From: Megaustenia siamemsis
Lineage: Eukaryota; Mollusca; Gastropoda; Stylommatophora; Ariophantidae
Assembly (NCBI GenBank): GCA_032433765.1
Contig: JAVIAB010000160.1
Coordinates: 15,819,900-15,883,899 of the forward strand
Length of the DNA stretch: 64,000 nt
Reading direction: 5' to 3'
The notes under the pieces were generated by a model that saw only the letters and a program-made list of their open reading frames with translations, searched no databases and was not told where the DNA came from. Positions 10,490 through 20,602 of this stretch are shown here, in pieces. Both the position numbers and the translations under genes were made by a program. How positions within the stretch are numbered: position 1 is the stretch's first letter; every line of letters begins with the position of its first letter.

Positions 10490-11159
10490 ATGTTAAAAAC
10501 GCCTTCTTCGTGGCAGTTGAAATATATTATTTCGGCAAGCAACCAACGTGGAGCAATCGGCAATACAATTGGTTGTTGCAACTCATCCAATGATGCTAAC
10601 GACATTGGCTGCATGACGGATACACATCACGATAACCCATTGATCCGCGAACTTTAATGTAGAGTGAATGCCATTGTTGCACGATTAATAATTCATCCCG
10701 CGCTAGCGTGGAGGGGACTTCCAAGTCGCGAGAATTCAGTGTTGGAAAAGGCATATAGAAATGTCAGTGTGGCGTTTCGTCCCCTGAGATGAAACAATAA
10801 TAGATGTATGCGGTCTTATGAGGTGTAGCATGGAGTTTCTTCCGGACATTTTCAAAATGGCTGCCAAGGAAGAAATTGAGGTACTTTTCTTTTTAAACTT
10901 CTCACAATGTACATGATGCTGACGTGTTAGCTATTTTTTTTTCCTTATATTTTTGTTATTATTTCTGATTTTGTGATTTAGTTGTAATTCTAGTTGTTGT
11001 TTTATCAATTTTAGTTGTTGAAAATGTGACTTTTATTTGTTTTTAAAATGTAAAATTAAGTGGACGTGCGGTCTATACACGAGTGTCAGATGGTAGGCAT
11101 CTTGTGTATTTTTATGTTTTGTCTTCATGGCAATTGTTGATATTACTTTATTTATCTTC
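10490..11159. other. no recognisable feature
   Basis: Mixed sequence becoming AT-rich to the right. No frames of interest, repeats or transposon motifs were recognised. Confidence 0.5.
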
Positions 11160-11345
11160 ATATTTATGTTTCTCTCTCTCATCTATACCATTTAACTTTT
11201 TTTTTTTACTTAAAAAATTGATTTTAAAAAATAGATTTATCATTTCATCACTTCATGTTTCTCTCTCATCTATACCATTTAATTTTTTTTAACTGAAGTA
11301 ATTAATTTATTTCGATAGATTTATCTTTTCATCACTTGATATTTA
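11160..11345. repeat. local tandem duplication, about 100-bp unit
   Basis: The block with TTTCTCTCTCATCTATACCA, a T run and ATAGATTTATC occurs twice in a row (near 11167 and 11265) with modest divergence. The neighbouring AT-rich sequence contains further weak echoes. Confidence 0.75.
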
Positions 11346-12794
11346 TGTCTCATCTATATGTCTCGACCCTGTTTACTAAGTCGTTTTTTAATTGATATTT
11401 TATCTATTCATCTTTTTGACAAATTAACCTCACTTAACCTTTTCTAATTCATCAGCTTATTGGTATAGATTTACCTATTTATCCTTTGATGTCCTTACAT
11501 TTACATTGCTAATTTATTTCTTGATGATTAATTTTGAGACTACTTCTGATTTGTGCTATTTATGGATGTTTTTCAGACCAATAGAGTTTTGACATGTTGA
11601 TAGAGTCTGATAAATTGACAATTGTCATGAACTGGTGTTATTTCCTGATGTACCACTGCTCTCAATCAATTTATTATGACTTTCATCGCAATTACAGAGA
11701 CAAAACCCGATAACTTAATGTTGTTTTCCTTTTTTTCTTTTTGACAACTTAATTTAAAGTTGATAAGAGATTAGATAGTTAATTAGTTGATTAGTTTAAT
11801 AGTTAGTTGTTGGGTTAGTGAAATGTATTCTTTGATAAATTAGTTCAATTGTTAATACAAGTTTATCTGTTCATTATGTTGACATTTAATAATTCCTGTT
11901 GGTTAGTTAGATAGCATTTTATTTGGCGTTCACTAGCTTTAACCTCTGACGAAGTCCTTAGAGACTAGAATCCGAATTTTGGGTGTTAATCAGTTTTTAC
12001 CTGGCAGCCGCGTGCACAGGGGTTCCTCGCCGCACAGGCAGATAACTTCGTCTTCGGAAATAATTAGATAGTATGATTAGTTTGGTTAGTTTATTGGTTA
12101 TCAAGATAACAAGTTTTCACCTGTTAGTTTAGTTTATGTGTCTATTTGCTCGTTAGTTATTTTTCTGATTAGTTATTTTGGTTCTTTTATTAGTTAATTA
12201 ATTTGCTATTTAAATAGTTTATCTATTTGGTGTTTGTTAAATAGTTTCCTCCAAGTTAATTAGTTTGTAAGTAAAATAGAGCGCATTTCACTAGGGATTA
12301 GTTAACGGTAAGGCAACAATAACATCGGAGGGGAAAAAAAAACAACTTTACGGGTACAAGAGGAGTCAGATATAAACGTTTCCATTTATGAAATCTTCAT
12401 CAGTAGACGGACGCAGATAACATACAATTTATAAATGACTAATTTCTCCTTACTTACATGAGATTTTCCTCGGTCCTGCAGCATTATATATTTACGAGCA
12501 ATGTTATGCTCATTCTGCTTATTCTAACTGACCAATGGTGCACATCTATCTCCATTCCCGCTCTTTCCCGAATATTCTCGCAGATAATTTCAATAGCTCA
12601 TTATTTAAAATTATTTTTCATTTTCTCGCTCAATCTTTCAATGATACACGTGCCAAGCTTGATTATCATTTACTATAATTCCCAGGATGCAGCTCCATCA
12701 ACTGAGTTATCCCTCTATGAGCAAATGTTTCATTCGTGTAAATATTATTGCCTTCAGTTTTTTCATTTCAATTTTTTATTCAGAAATTTAACAT
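11346..12794. other. AT-rich, low-complexity region
   Basis: Rich in TTAGTTAG- and TTTATC-type words around 11760-12290, with no regular period. It includes CTGACGAAGTCC near 11946, which recalls the CTGATGAAGGCC word at 17919. A frame at 12458-12808 is hydrophobic by AT bias and not convincing. No gene recognised. Confidence 0.5.
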
Positions 12795-13062
12795 TTGAAA
12801 ACTACTAACCACAGTTAGAACAAGACAAATGATATATATGGCGCATGTTAAAGGTCACAACAAACTAATAAAAGTAATATTTGAAGGGAAAATACAAGGT
12901 AAAAAAGGCAGAGGCAGACCAAGACTAACATGGACGAGTAACATCAAAAGATGGACAAGTCAACCTATGACAATCTGCATCATCAAAGTAAAAGACAGAG
13001 TGGAATGGCGCTCCATGGTAGCCAACCTTCGATGCCGAGACGGCACTCAATGAGGATGATGA
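12795..13062 (+). mobile_element. LINE family C 3' end relic
   Basis: Encodes MAHVKGHNKLIKVIFEGKIQ, KGRGRPRLTWTSNIKRW and VEWRSMVANLRCRDGTQ, the C-terminus common to family C, then a GATGATGA tail. Truncated at the 5' side, with only about the last 75 codons left. The same region is present at 18830, 28345 and 62797. Confidence 0.85.
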
Positions 13063-13390
13063 ATTTAATATTTAGTTCTAGATTCCTACTTATTATATGA
13101 ACTTGTTAGTGTTCTCAGAATACCTTCAATCTTGTCTCAGCGACATAGCGCTGTTTTCAGCAACGACGTTTGTCATAATCTCTCTCTGCGAGGTTAAAAA
13201 ACAATTACATAAATTACATTTGCAGAGGTTTTTAACAATATATGACATGACACGTCGTTGAAGATATCGCTTGAGGGGATGTTTCACAGCCTTAGTTCTG
13301 CTATCAATACCATAGATGGCTATGTTGTGAATCGTTTGAACACAGCCTGACAAGTGGTGCTGACGTCAGAGCCAACATTAGTTAATTAGT
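13063..13390. other. no recognisable feature
   Basis: Short spacer with no repeats or domains recognised. Confidence 0.45.
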
Positions 13391-13512
13391 TAACAGAACC
13401 GACCTGTGGAAGTGCGTTTTAATATTTCCTGATAACTACTTTCAAAGCCTTGGTGCCTGAGTGGAACAGAACCGACCTGTGGAAGTGCGTTTTAATATTT
13501 CCTGAGAACTAC
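13391..13512. repeat. 73-bp tandem duplication bearing a SINE-head start
   Basis: The block beginning ACAGAACCGACCTGTGG and including TTTCCTGATAACTACTTTC occurs twice, at about 13395 and 13468. The first copy runs into CAAAGCCTTGGTGCCTGAGTGG, a diverged form of the 38-bp unit that begins at 13923. This looks like the original left junction of that unit, later duplicated. Confidence 0.7.
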
Positions 13513-13922
13513 TTTCCTGAGAATATTTACTGACAACAGACAAGAAAATCGTTGGAGTCTATAGCAATGTGGTTTTATAGAAGAATATTGAGAATACAAT
13601 GGACAGCTATGAAGAGTAATGAAAATGTTCTGAAAGAAGTCAAAGCAAAAAGAGAGATAATTTCCAATATTAGGAAGAAACAATCATCATTTTCGGCCAT
13701 GTAATGAGATGAGAACAACTGGAATATATTGTAACAGCTGGGAAAATTGAGGGACGAAGAGATAAGAGGGAAGCAAAGAGAAACAAATACCAGACAGCTT
13801 AAGAGAATGGCTTGGCAAAAGGTCAACAGCAGAAATGATAAATAACTGTCGTGATCGAAAGTTGTGGAGAGACATAATCACTTACGCCAGCAGGCCGGTA
13901 CTTGATGATGATGTTGAGAACT
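13513..13922 (+). mobile_element. LINE family B 3' end, at the edge of the 38-bp array
   Basis: From about 13527 the plus strand matches family B (for example the word AATATTGAGAATACAATGG and AATTGAGGGACGAAGAG), ending with a GATGATGATG tail at 13905-13914. TGAGAACTAC at 13503-13512 is repeated at 13913-13922 and is a likely target duplication. About 14 bp of extra sequence lies between the left duplicate and the first recognisable LINE base. Frames are broken. Confidence 0.75.
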
Positions 13923-16320
13923 ACGTTCAAAGCCTCGATGGCTGAGTGGTTAATGTGTTCACTTTAAAAGCCTCGATGGCTGAGTGGTTAATGTGTTCAC
14001 TTCAAAAGCCTCGGTGGCTGAATGGTTATTGTGCTCACTTTAAAAATCTCGGTGGCTGCGTGGTTAATGGGATCACTTTATAAGCCTCGATGGCTGAGTG
14101 GTTAATGCGTTCACTTTAAAAGCCTCGGTGGCTGCGTGGTTAATGGGATCACTTTATAAGCCTCGGTGGCTGAATGGTTAATGTGCTCACTTTAAAAGCC
14201 TCGGTGGCTGCGTGGTTAATGTGCTCACTTTAAAAGCCTCAGTGGCTGAGTGGTTAATGCGTTCACTTTAAAAGCCTCGATGGCTGCGTGGTTAATGGGC
14301 TCACTTTAAAAGCCTCAGTGGCTGAGTGGTTAATGTGCTCACTTTAAAAGCCTCGATGGCTGCGTGGTTAATGTGCTCACTTTAAAAGCCTCGATGGCTG
14401 AGTGGTTAATGTGCTCACCTGAAAAGCCTCAGTGGCTGAGTGGTTAATGCGTTCACTTTAAAAGCCTTGATGGCTGAGTGGTTAATGGGCTGACTTTAAA
14501 AACTTGATGGCTGAGTGGTTAATGTGCTCACTTTAAAAGCCTCAGTGGCTGCGTGGTTAATGGGCTCACTTTAAAAGCCTTAGTGGCTGAGTGGTTAATG
14601 CGCTCACCTTAAAAGCCTCAGTGGCTGAGTGGTTAATGGGCTCACTTTAAAAGCCTCAGTGGCTGAGTGGTTAATGTGCTGACTTTAAAAACCTCGGTGG
14701 CTGAGTGGTTAATGCGCTCACTTTAAAAGCCTCGGTGGCTGAGTGGTTAATGCGCTCACTTTAAAAGCTTCGGTGACTGAGTGGTTAATGCGCTCACTTT
14801 AAAAGCCTCAGTGGCTGAGTGGTTAATGCGCTCACTTTAAAAGCCTCGGTGACTGAGTGGTTAATGCGCTCACTTTAAAAGCCTCAGTGGCTGAGTGGTT
14901 AATGCGCTCACTTTAAAAGCCTCGGTGACTGAGTGGTTAATGCGCTCACTTTAAAAGCCTCAGTGGCTGAGTGGTTAATGGGCTCACTTTAAAAGCCTCA
15001 GTGGCTGAGTGGTTAATGCGCTCACTTTAAAAACCTCAGTGGCTGAGTGGTTAATGCGTTCACTTTAAAAGCCTCAGTGGTTGAGTGGTTAATGCGTTCA
15101 CTTTAAAAGCCTCAGTGGCTGAGTGGTTAATGCGTTCACTTTAAAAGCCTCAGTGGCTGAGTGGTTAATGTGCTGACTTTAAAAACCTCGGTGGCTGAGT
15201 GGTTAATGGGCTCACTTTAAAAGCCTCAGTGGCTGAGTGGTTAATGAGCTCACGTTAAAAGCCTCAGTGGCTGAGTGGTTAATGCGCTCACTTTAAAAGC
15301 CTCGGTGGCTGAGTGGTTAATGAGCTCACGTTAAAAGCCTCAGTGGCTGAGTGGTTAATGCGCTCACTTTAAAAGCCTCAGTGGCTGAGTGGTTAATGCG
15401 TTCACTTTAAAAGCCTCAGTGGCTGAGTGGTTAATGGGCTCACTTTAAAAGCCTCAGTGGCTGAGTGGTTAATGGGCTCACTTTAAAAGCCTCAGTGGCT
15501 GAGTGGTTAATGCGTTCACTTTAAAAGCCTCAGTGGCTGAGTGGTTAATGCGTTCACTTTAAAAGCCTCAGTGGCTGAGTGGTTAATGCGTTCACTTTAA
15601 AAGCCTCAGTGGCTGAGTGGTTAATGCGTTCACTTTTAAAGCCTCAGTGGCTGAGTGGTTAATACGTTCATTTTAAAAGCCTCAGTGGCTGAGTGGTTAA
15701 TGCGCTCACTTTAAAAGCCTCAGTGGCTGAGTGGTTAATGCGTTCACTTTAAAAGCCTCAGTGGCTGAGTGGTTAATGCGCTCACTTTAAAAGCCTCAGT
15801 GGCTGAGTGGTTAATGCGCTCACTTTAAAAGCCTCAGTGGTTGAGTGGTTAATGGGCTCACTTTAAAAGCCTCAGTGGCTGAGTGGTTAATGGGCTCACT
15901 TTAAAAGCCTCAGTGGCTGAGTGGTTAATGGGCTCACTTTAAAAGCCTCAGTGGCTGAGTGGTTAATGCGTTCACTTTAACAGCCTCAGTAGCTGAGTGG
16001 TTAATGCGTTCACTTTAAAAGCCTCAGTGGCTGAGTGGTTAATGCGTTCACTTTAAAAGCCTCAGTGGCTGAGTGGTTAATGCGTTCACTTTAAAAGCCT
16101 CAGTGGCTGAGTGGTTAATACGTTCATTTTAAAAGCCTCAGTGGCTGAGTGGTTAATGCGCTCACTTTAAAAGCCTCAGTGGCTGAGTGGTTAATGCGTT
16201 CACTTTAAAAGCCTCAGTGGCTGAGTGGTTAATGTGCTCACTTTAAAAGCCTCAGTTGCTGAGTGGTTAATGCGCTCACTTTAAAAGCCTCAGTGGTTGA
16301 GTGGTTAATGCGCTCACTTT
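13923..16320 (+). repeat. 38-bp satellite of tRNA-like A-box units, about 60 copies
   Basis: Each unit contains GTGGCTGAGTGGTTAATGCG followed by CTCACTTTAAAAGCCTCA. TGGCTGAGTGG is a perfect fit to the Pol III A box (TRGYNNARNGG), and the surrounding sequence resembles the 5' half of a serine/leucine-type tRNA. The left third is heterogeneous: many units have GCTGCG, which breaks the A box. The right two thirds are very uniform. A higher-order copy of 12 units (456 bp) is marked by the rare word TAATACGTTCATTT at 15659 and 16115. The last unit runs directly into a SINE-like B box and body at 16321 onward, so the unit appears derived from a SINE head. Confidence 0.95.
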
Positions 16321-16545
16321 CTGATCAGAAGGGTCCAAGTTCGATTTCAATAAGTAGCAGATTTTTTTTTCTTTCGGATCGTCATGGGTCCGGGGTTCAC
16401 CCATTCTCTAAAAATAAGTAACAGTAATTTTTCTGTGAAGTAAATGCGGCCTAGCGTGATACCGACCATATCACCTACAAATATGCCGTGGTCGTAGAAA
16501 AATAGTATCTCTAACACCATATTCTCCATGTGCGTATCAGGTCGT
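16285..16545 (+). mobile_element. SINE variant at the end of the 38-bp array
   Basis: After the last A-box unit the sequence reads TTTCTGATCAGAAGGGTCC and AAGTTCGATTTC (a one- or two-mismatch B box). Then come a T run and a body sharing GGGTTCACCC, GATACCGACCATAT and CTAACACCATATTC with SINE-1. The head is a different tRNA type (serine-like) from SINE-1 copies at 22532 and 31562, so this is a sister subfamily or a chimera. The 3' terminal block is degraded. Confidence 0.75.
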
Positions 16546-16699
16546 AGATGTAAACCTTTACTTGTTACTTACTTTCAAAGGGTGCAAGTCGGATGTTCGT
16601 TGATGGTTTCAGTAGCTCAACTGTCAAAAATAATATTATTCATCCTCTATACTTGGCCCCTCCCACGTATACTACCACTCTTTATTCTAATATTGTCTC

Positions 16700-17348
16700 C
16701 GAATTGAAGGTTGGTGTCTACGTATTGCCATTCCACTCGGTATCTCTTACTTTGATGGTACATGCTACCTCAGGTTGGTGTCTACGGATTGCCATTCCAC
16801 TCGGTATCTCTTACTTTGATGGTACATGCTACCTCAGGTTGGTGTCTACGGATTGCCATTCCACTCGGTATCTCTTACTTTGATGGTACATGCTACCTCA
16901 GGTTGGTGTCTACGGATTGCCATTCCACTCGGTATCTCTTACCTTGATGGTACATGCTCCCTCAGGTTGATGTCCACGGATTGCCATTCCACTCGGTATC
17001 TCTTACCTTGATGGTACATCCTACCCCAGGTTGGTGTCTACGGATTGCCATTCCACTCGGTATCTCTTACTTTGATGGTACATGCTACCTCAGGTTGGTG
17101 TCTACGGATTGCCATTCCACTCGGTATCTCTTACTTTGATGGTACATGCTACCTCAGGTTGGTGTCTACGGATTGCCATTCCACTCTGTATTTCTTTCTT
17201 TGATGGTACATGCTACCTCAGGTTGGTGTCTACGGATTGCCATTCCACTCGGTATTTCTTACTTTGATGGTACATGCTACCCCAGGTTTGTGTCTACGGA
17301 TTGCCATTCCACTCGGTATCTCTTACCTTGATGGTACATGCTGCCTCA
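16700..17348. repeat. 64-bp minisatellite, about 10 copies
   Basis: Units contain GGTTGGTGTCTACGGATTGC and CATTCCACTCGGTATCTCTT, then TTTGATGGTACATGCTACC. The order matches the antisense family-C LINE 3' end (GGTTGGCTACCATGGAGCGC, CATTCTGCTCTGTCTCTT, TTTGATGGTGCAGGTT). The array therefore looks like an amplified LINE-C tail. Some frames stay open across units but shift between copies because 64 is not a multiple of three. Confidence 0.9.
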
Positions 17349-17652
17349 GGTATTCCCAAGGTTTATAGCACTCCAGGCTCCTCACATTTCAGATCGTCAG
17401 GACATAATACCTCTGATAACTTTCGGTTACTGGCATCATCTCCTGCTCCTCTGATACCCACATCAGGTTCATGTTGAAGAACCGACGCATAACCCGCTTT
17501 GGTATTCTCCAACCGAAAGGATTCAACTCGTTTCATTTTTTTCTTTAATCTCTGGTCTCCTCTCCTTTACTTTCATGTGTCCTTCCCCTGTTCCTCCATG
17601 CGTTATCTTTATTGTCTCTCTTGCTCTTCTTTCCCTCCCACCGCCACACCTA

Positions 17653-17683
<31 letters not shown>

Positions 17684-18116
17684 CTTCTTTTCTTGTTTTA
17701 TTCGCACCCTCCGGTTCACCGCCCTTAATTTTTTCAATTTTTCTCTGGTTAGTTCCTTTTGGTCTAATTAAATCCTACCTGCCCTATTGTCTATTTAAAT
17801 TTTAACCACACACTGCATAAATCCTGGCCACGGTCATTTTCTGCCGTCTTTTTTAGATCTGTGATGTGTTTTCCGGCTTGGACTGATGTGTTTAATTTGG
17901 ATAGTTAGTTTGTTACACCTGATGAAGGCCTTTGCCGAAACTTTGTAGTTTGTCTTGCCTTTATATTAATTAAGCTGCTTCATATAATTTTATGTTTATT
18001 TTATATATCAGGCTTTCACAGTCTGTCTCTTGATATTGTCGGTCTTCTTTAATCTGTCTTCCTCTGCCTCGTTTACCGTGTATTTTCTCACTTTATATAA
18101 CTTTCTACATGCTACC
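17349..18116. other. spacer with CT microsatellite; no gene recognised
   Basis: Contains a CT run (about 17651-17680) and pyrimidine-rich sequence around it, then AT-rich DNA. CTGATGAAGGCCTTTGCC followed by GAAAC at 17919-17941 resembles the conserved hammerhead core and also words common near the ends of some invertebrate retroelements. See findings. Confidence 0.5.
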
Positions 18117-18515
18117 ATGCCAGTCTTGGACCCTAAATGCAAGAACAATACAAATAAATAACCTCTCCTGAAATGAGATGTGCTAGACGAATTACAGGAA
18201 ACAATCCGAGAGATAAGATCAGAAATGAAGAACTGAGAAAATGGCTAGAAATAATTTATGTCACAGAATACATAAAGAAACAACAAATAAAATGGTTTGG
18301 CTACGTGATAAGGCAGAAAGATCAAAACACAACACAAAGAGTCTTTATTAAACGTTGCGAGAACACCAGACCTAAGGACCGACAACGAAAAAGATGGATT
18401 GACAGAATAATAGAAACACTAGGAAGCATAACAGCTGCAGAGGTGAACAGAAGAGCAGAAGACCGTAAATTATTTTTCCCTTTTACGCTGAAAGGCAAAT
18501 GAGGAAGGTGAGAAG
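18117..18515 (+). mobile_element. LINE family D relic
   Basis: The plus-strand frame 18173-18502 encodes MRCARRITGNNPRDKIRNEE, IKKQQIKWFGYVIRQKDQNT and RQRKRWIDRIIETLGSITAA, ending in TLKGK, with a GAAGAAGAAG tail. It covers the last ~110 residues only. The start shares ACCCTAAATGCAAGAACAAT with the copy at 33348. Confidence 0.85.
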
Positions 18516-18649
18516 AAGAAGACTTTCTATAGGCTCCAGGGTCTAAGTTCTATAAGACTGAAGACAAATAATAATCAATGAATATTATTATAGAGGGAAA
18601 CTTCCGAGGCGATAATCAGCGAATCAATTCAGAGGAAGAGGTATGTTTA

Positions 18650-18775
18650 CAGCACTCGGAAAAAATGACAAATAATCCACAACAGAAAAAAATATGGACC
18701 AAAGCAGGATCGAACCCGTCCGTACTCAGTGGCACTGCGCCAAACGCTAGGGAACACTGCCACTCAGCTAACTAA
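18650..18775 (-). mobile_element. SINE-2 candidate, tRNA-derived head
   Basis: On the minus strand TTAGCTGAGTGGCAG (A box, TRGYNNARNGG fit) is followed about 45 bp later by GGGTTCGATCCTG (B box GGTTCGANTCC fit). A T-rich stretch follows. Spacing and order suit a Pol III promoter of tRNA type. Head sequence differs from SINE-1 and from the 38-bp unit. It could instead be a decayed true tRNA; the intervening sequence does not fold obviously into a cloverleaf. Confidence 0.6.
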
Positions 18776-18829
18776 AAAATTAGCTATCGTGGACAATGTC
18801 TTTGTCAATGTCTCTATGTTCAATAAACA

Positions 18830-19165
18830 TCTCATTTGTTTTGCTTGAACTGTATTAAAACAAATGATGAAGTTTTAAAACAACTAACAATGAAAAGAGA
18901 ACTACTGAACACAATTAGAACAAGACAAATGACATTTTTGGGCCATGTTAAAAGACACAACAGCCTAATACAAGTAATCATGGAAGGGAAAATACAAGGT
19001 AAAAGAGGCAGAGGCAAACCAAGACTAACATGGACGAGTAACATCATAAGATATACAAGTCAGCCTATGACAATCTGCACCCTCAAAGCAAGAGACAGAG
19101 TGGAATGGCGCTCCATGGTAGCCAGCCTTCGATGCGGAGATAACACTCAATGATGATGATGATGG
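18830..19165 (+). mobile_element. LINE family C 3' end relic
   Basis: Encodes NDEVLKQLTMKRELLNTIRT, QMTFLGHVKRHNSLIQVIME and RDRVEWRSMVASLRCGDNTQ, the family-C C-terminus, and ends in a GATGATGATGATGG tail. The open frame covers about 105 codons. It is the cleanest of the short family-C ends. Confidence 0.88.
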
Positions 19166-19189
19166 AACTGTGTTAAATAGTTCTTTCTT

Positions 19190-19430
19190 TATTGTTTCAG
19201 ATTTGTTATGCCTTTTGGATAAACTGTTCAATATTTTTTTCTTGGTTTTTCTCTGCTCTTATTTCTATTCATTATTTATATTATCCTCAATGCCTTCTTT
19301 TTGCAATGACATGCCCAATTAATGTAGATTGTCTCTTCCTTATTATTTTGATGATATTTCTGGTTTCTCCAGCTCGTTTTAAACTTGCTTCATTTGTATT
19401 TTTATGCTGTCCGTGAAATATTGAGATATG
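19190..19430 (-). mobile_element. LINE family B-like relic
   Basis: Antisense, this reads RAGETRNIIKIIRKRQSTLI followed by GH, and matches the plus-strand fragment at 61795-62100 (words around CGAGCTGGAGAAACGAGAAA). Truncated on both sides and frameshifted. Confidence 0.65.
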
Positions 19431-19439
19431 AAGAAAGTA

Positions 19440-19672
19440 AAAAAAAAAAAAAAAGTACAGTACCCCTGTCACGCCAAGTGGCGTATAGGGAATATGGTGT
19501 TAGTGACCATAAATTTTACAGACCTTCGGCACATGATCTATAGGGTAATTACGTTCGTGCCGCTTTACTTTCCCAGAAAAAAATCCGGTACCCATTAAAG
19601 GCTGGGTGGATCGGAAGCAGTCAATTGGGATTGTAGTCCAGTTCACTAACCACTGAGCTATCGCGGCTTCCA
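19440..19672 (-). mobile_element. SINE-1 copy
   Basis: Antisense, the head reads AAGCCGCGATAGCTCAGTGG (A box TAGCTCAGTGG). The SINE-1 body follows through GGTACCGGA, GGAAAGTA, CCGAAGGTCTGTAAAATT and CGCCACTTGGCGTGACAGGG, ending in a T run on the sense strand. The B-box region has decayed (CCAATTGAC) and part of the head-to-body linker differs. No clear target duplication. Confidence 0.82.
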
Positions 19673-19861
19673 AGGCCTCTTGATGCTGAAAGTTAAAGTC
19701 AAGCTGTCAACACACACATTTACTACCCTTTTTTTTTTTTTAAACACGTCATAGTTTTAGTTTTCCTACATTGCTTGAGATGATGTTATTGATTATAACC
19801 CCTGTGTTGTTGTGTAGGTAAGTTGTGATTATTTGAGAAATGGTTCTGTAGAAAGTCATAC

Positions 19862-20345
19862 TTGAAGTCCTCTTCTACCTTTCAGCTCCCTGTGGAGTAT
19901 AGGTCTTCAACAAACACTTTCCAAGTCGTTTTGTTTCTTGCCATTCTTTTAAGATCATTCCATGTCTTCCCCATCATCTTCATCTCTGCTTCTATCTGTC
20001 TTCTCCAAGAATTCCTTGGTCTTCCTCTTTGTCTTTTCCCCTGGGGATTCCAAAAAAGGGTCTGTTCTGTAATATTCTCAGTTGGCTTCCGCAGGTTGTG
20101 TCCTATCCAGCGCCATCGTCTTCGCTGTATCTCTTTATCCACTGGTATTTGACTGGTACGTTTCCATAATTCTATGTTAGTTATTTTGTCCTGCCATTTC
20201 CATCCTTTTATCCTGCGTAAGCATCCATGAATGAAAGTCTGTATCTTCATAATTGTCAATTTTGTTGTACTCCATGTTTCACAGCCATATAATAGGACCG
20301 ACTTAACATTGGAATAATTGCTGCGAAATGGCTGCCAGTGCAATA
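19862..20345 (-). mobile_element. LINE family E 3' region relic
   Basis: The minus strand carries an open frame of about 150 codons: VKSVLLYGCETWSTTKLTIM, IQTFIHGCLRRIKGWKWQDK and RRRWRWIGHNLRKPTENITE, then QGKRQRGRPRNSWRRQIEAE. These are the post-RT region features of an RTE/CR1-like LINE. The RT catalytic block is missing (5' truncation). Shorter copies lie at 30104 and 51545. Confidence 0.88.
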
Positions 20346-20602
20346 GCCAGCTGACAGGGTATCAAGGCCAGATTAAAATACGTGGCGATTTGTTTTTTAA
20401 TTTTGAGAATGATTTACCCAGTTGCTGCGAATAAGGACTGGACAATTTGTGTGGGGAAAATGTGGGGATTTGGGTTTGTTCTGACTGAAATCTCAATATA
20501 TCAACGTGTCTAAAAGTAACATCTAAAATCTGACAAAATATGGCATCTTCACCATGTTCACGATGTGTCAATATCAGGCCAAATGGTCTCGTTGTTATGG
20601 TA

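Noticed and set aside
11941..11980. Second hammerhead-like word (CTGACGAAGTCC)
   Set aside because: CTGACGA is followed by a possible short stem, but the conserved GAAA is replaced by AGAAT and no cleavage-site context was found.
13923..16320. Cluster of true tRNA genes
   Set aside because: Each 38-bp unit has only the A-box half of a tRNA. There is no B box, anticodon arm or acceptor pairing except a B-box-like sequence at the far right, which belongs to a SINE.
16593..17477. Series of 61-67-codon frames with shared peptide phrases
   Set aside because: They are shifted readings of the same 64-bp unit. 64 is not a multiple of three, so each frame closes after about three units.
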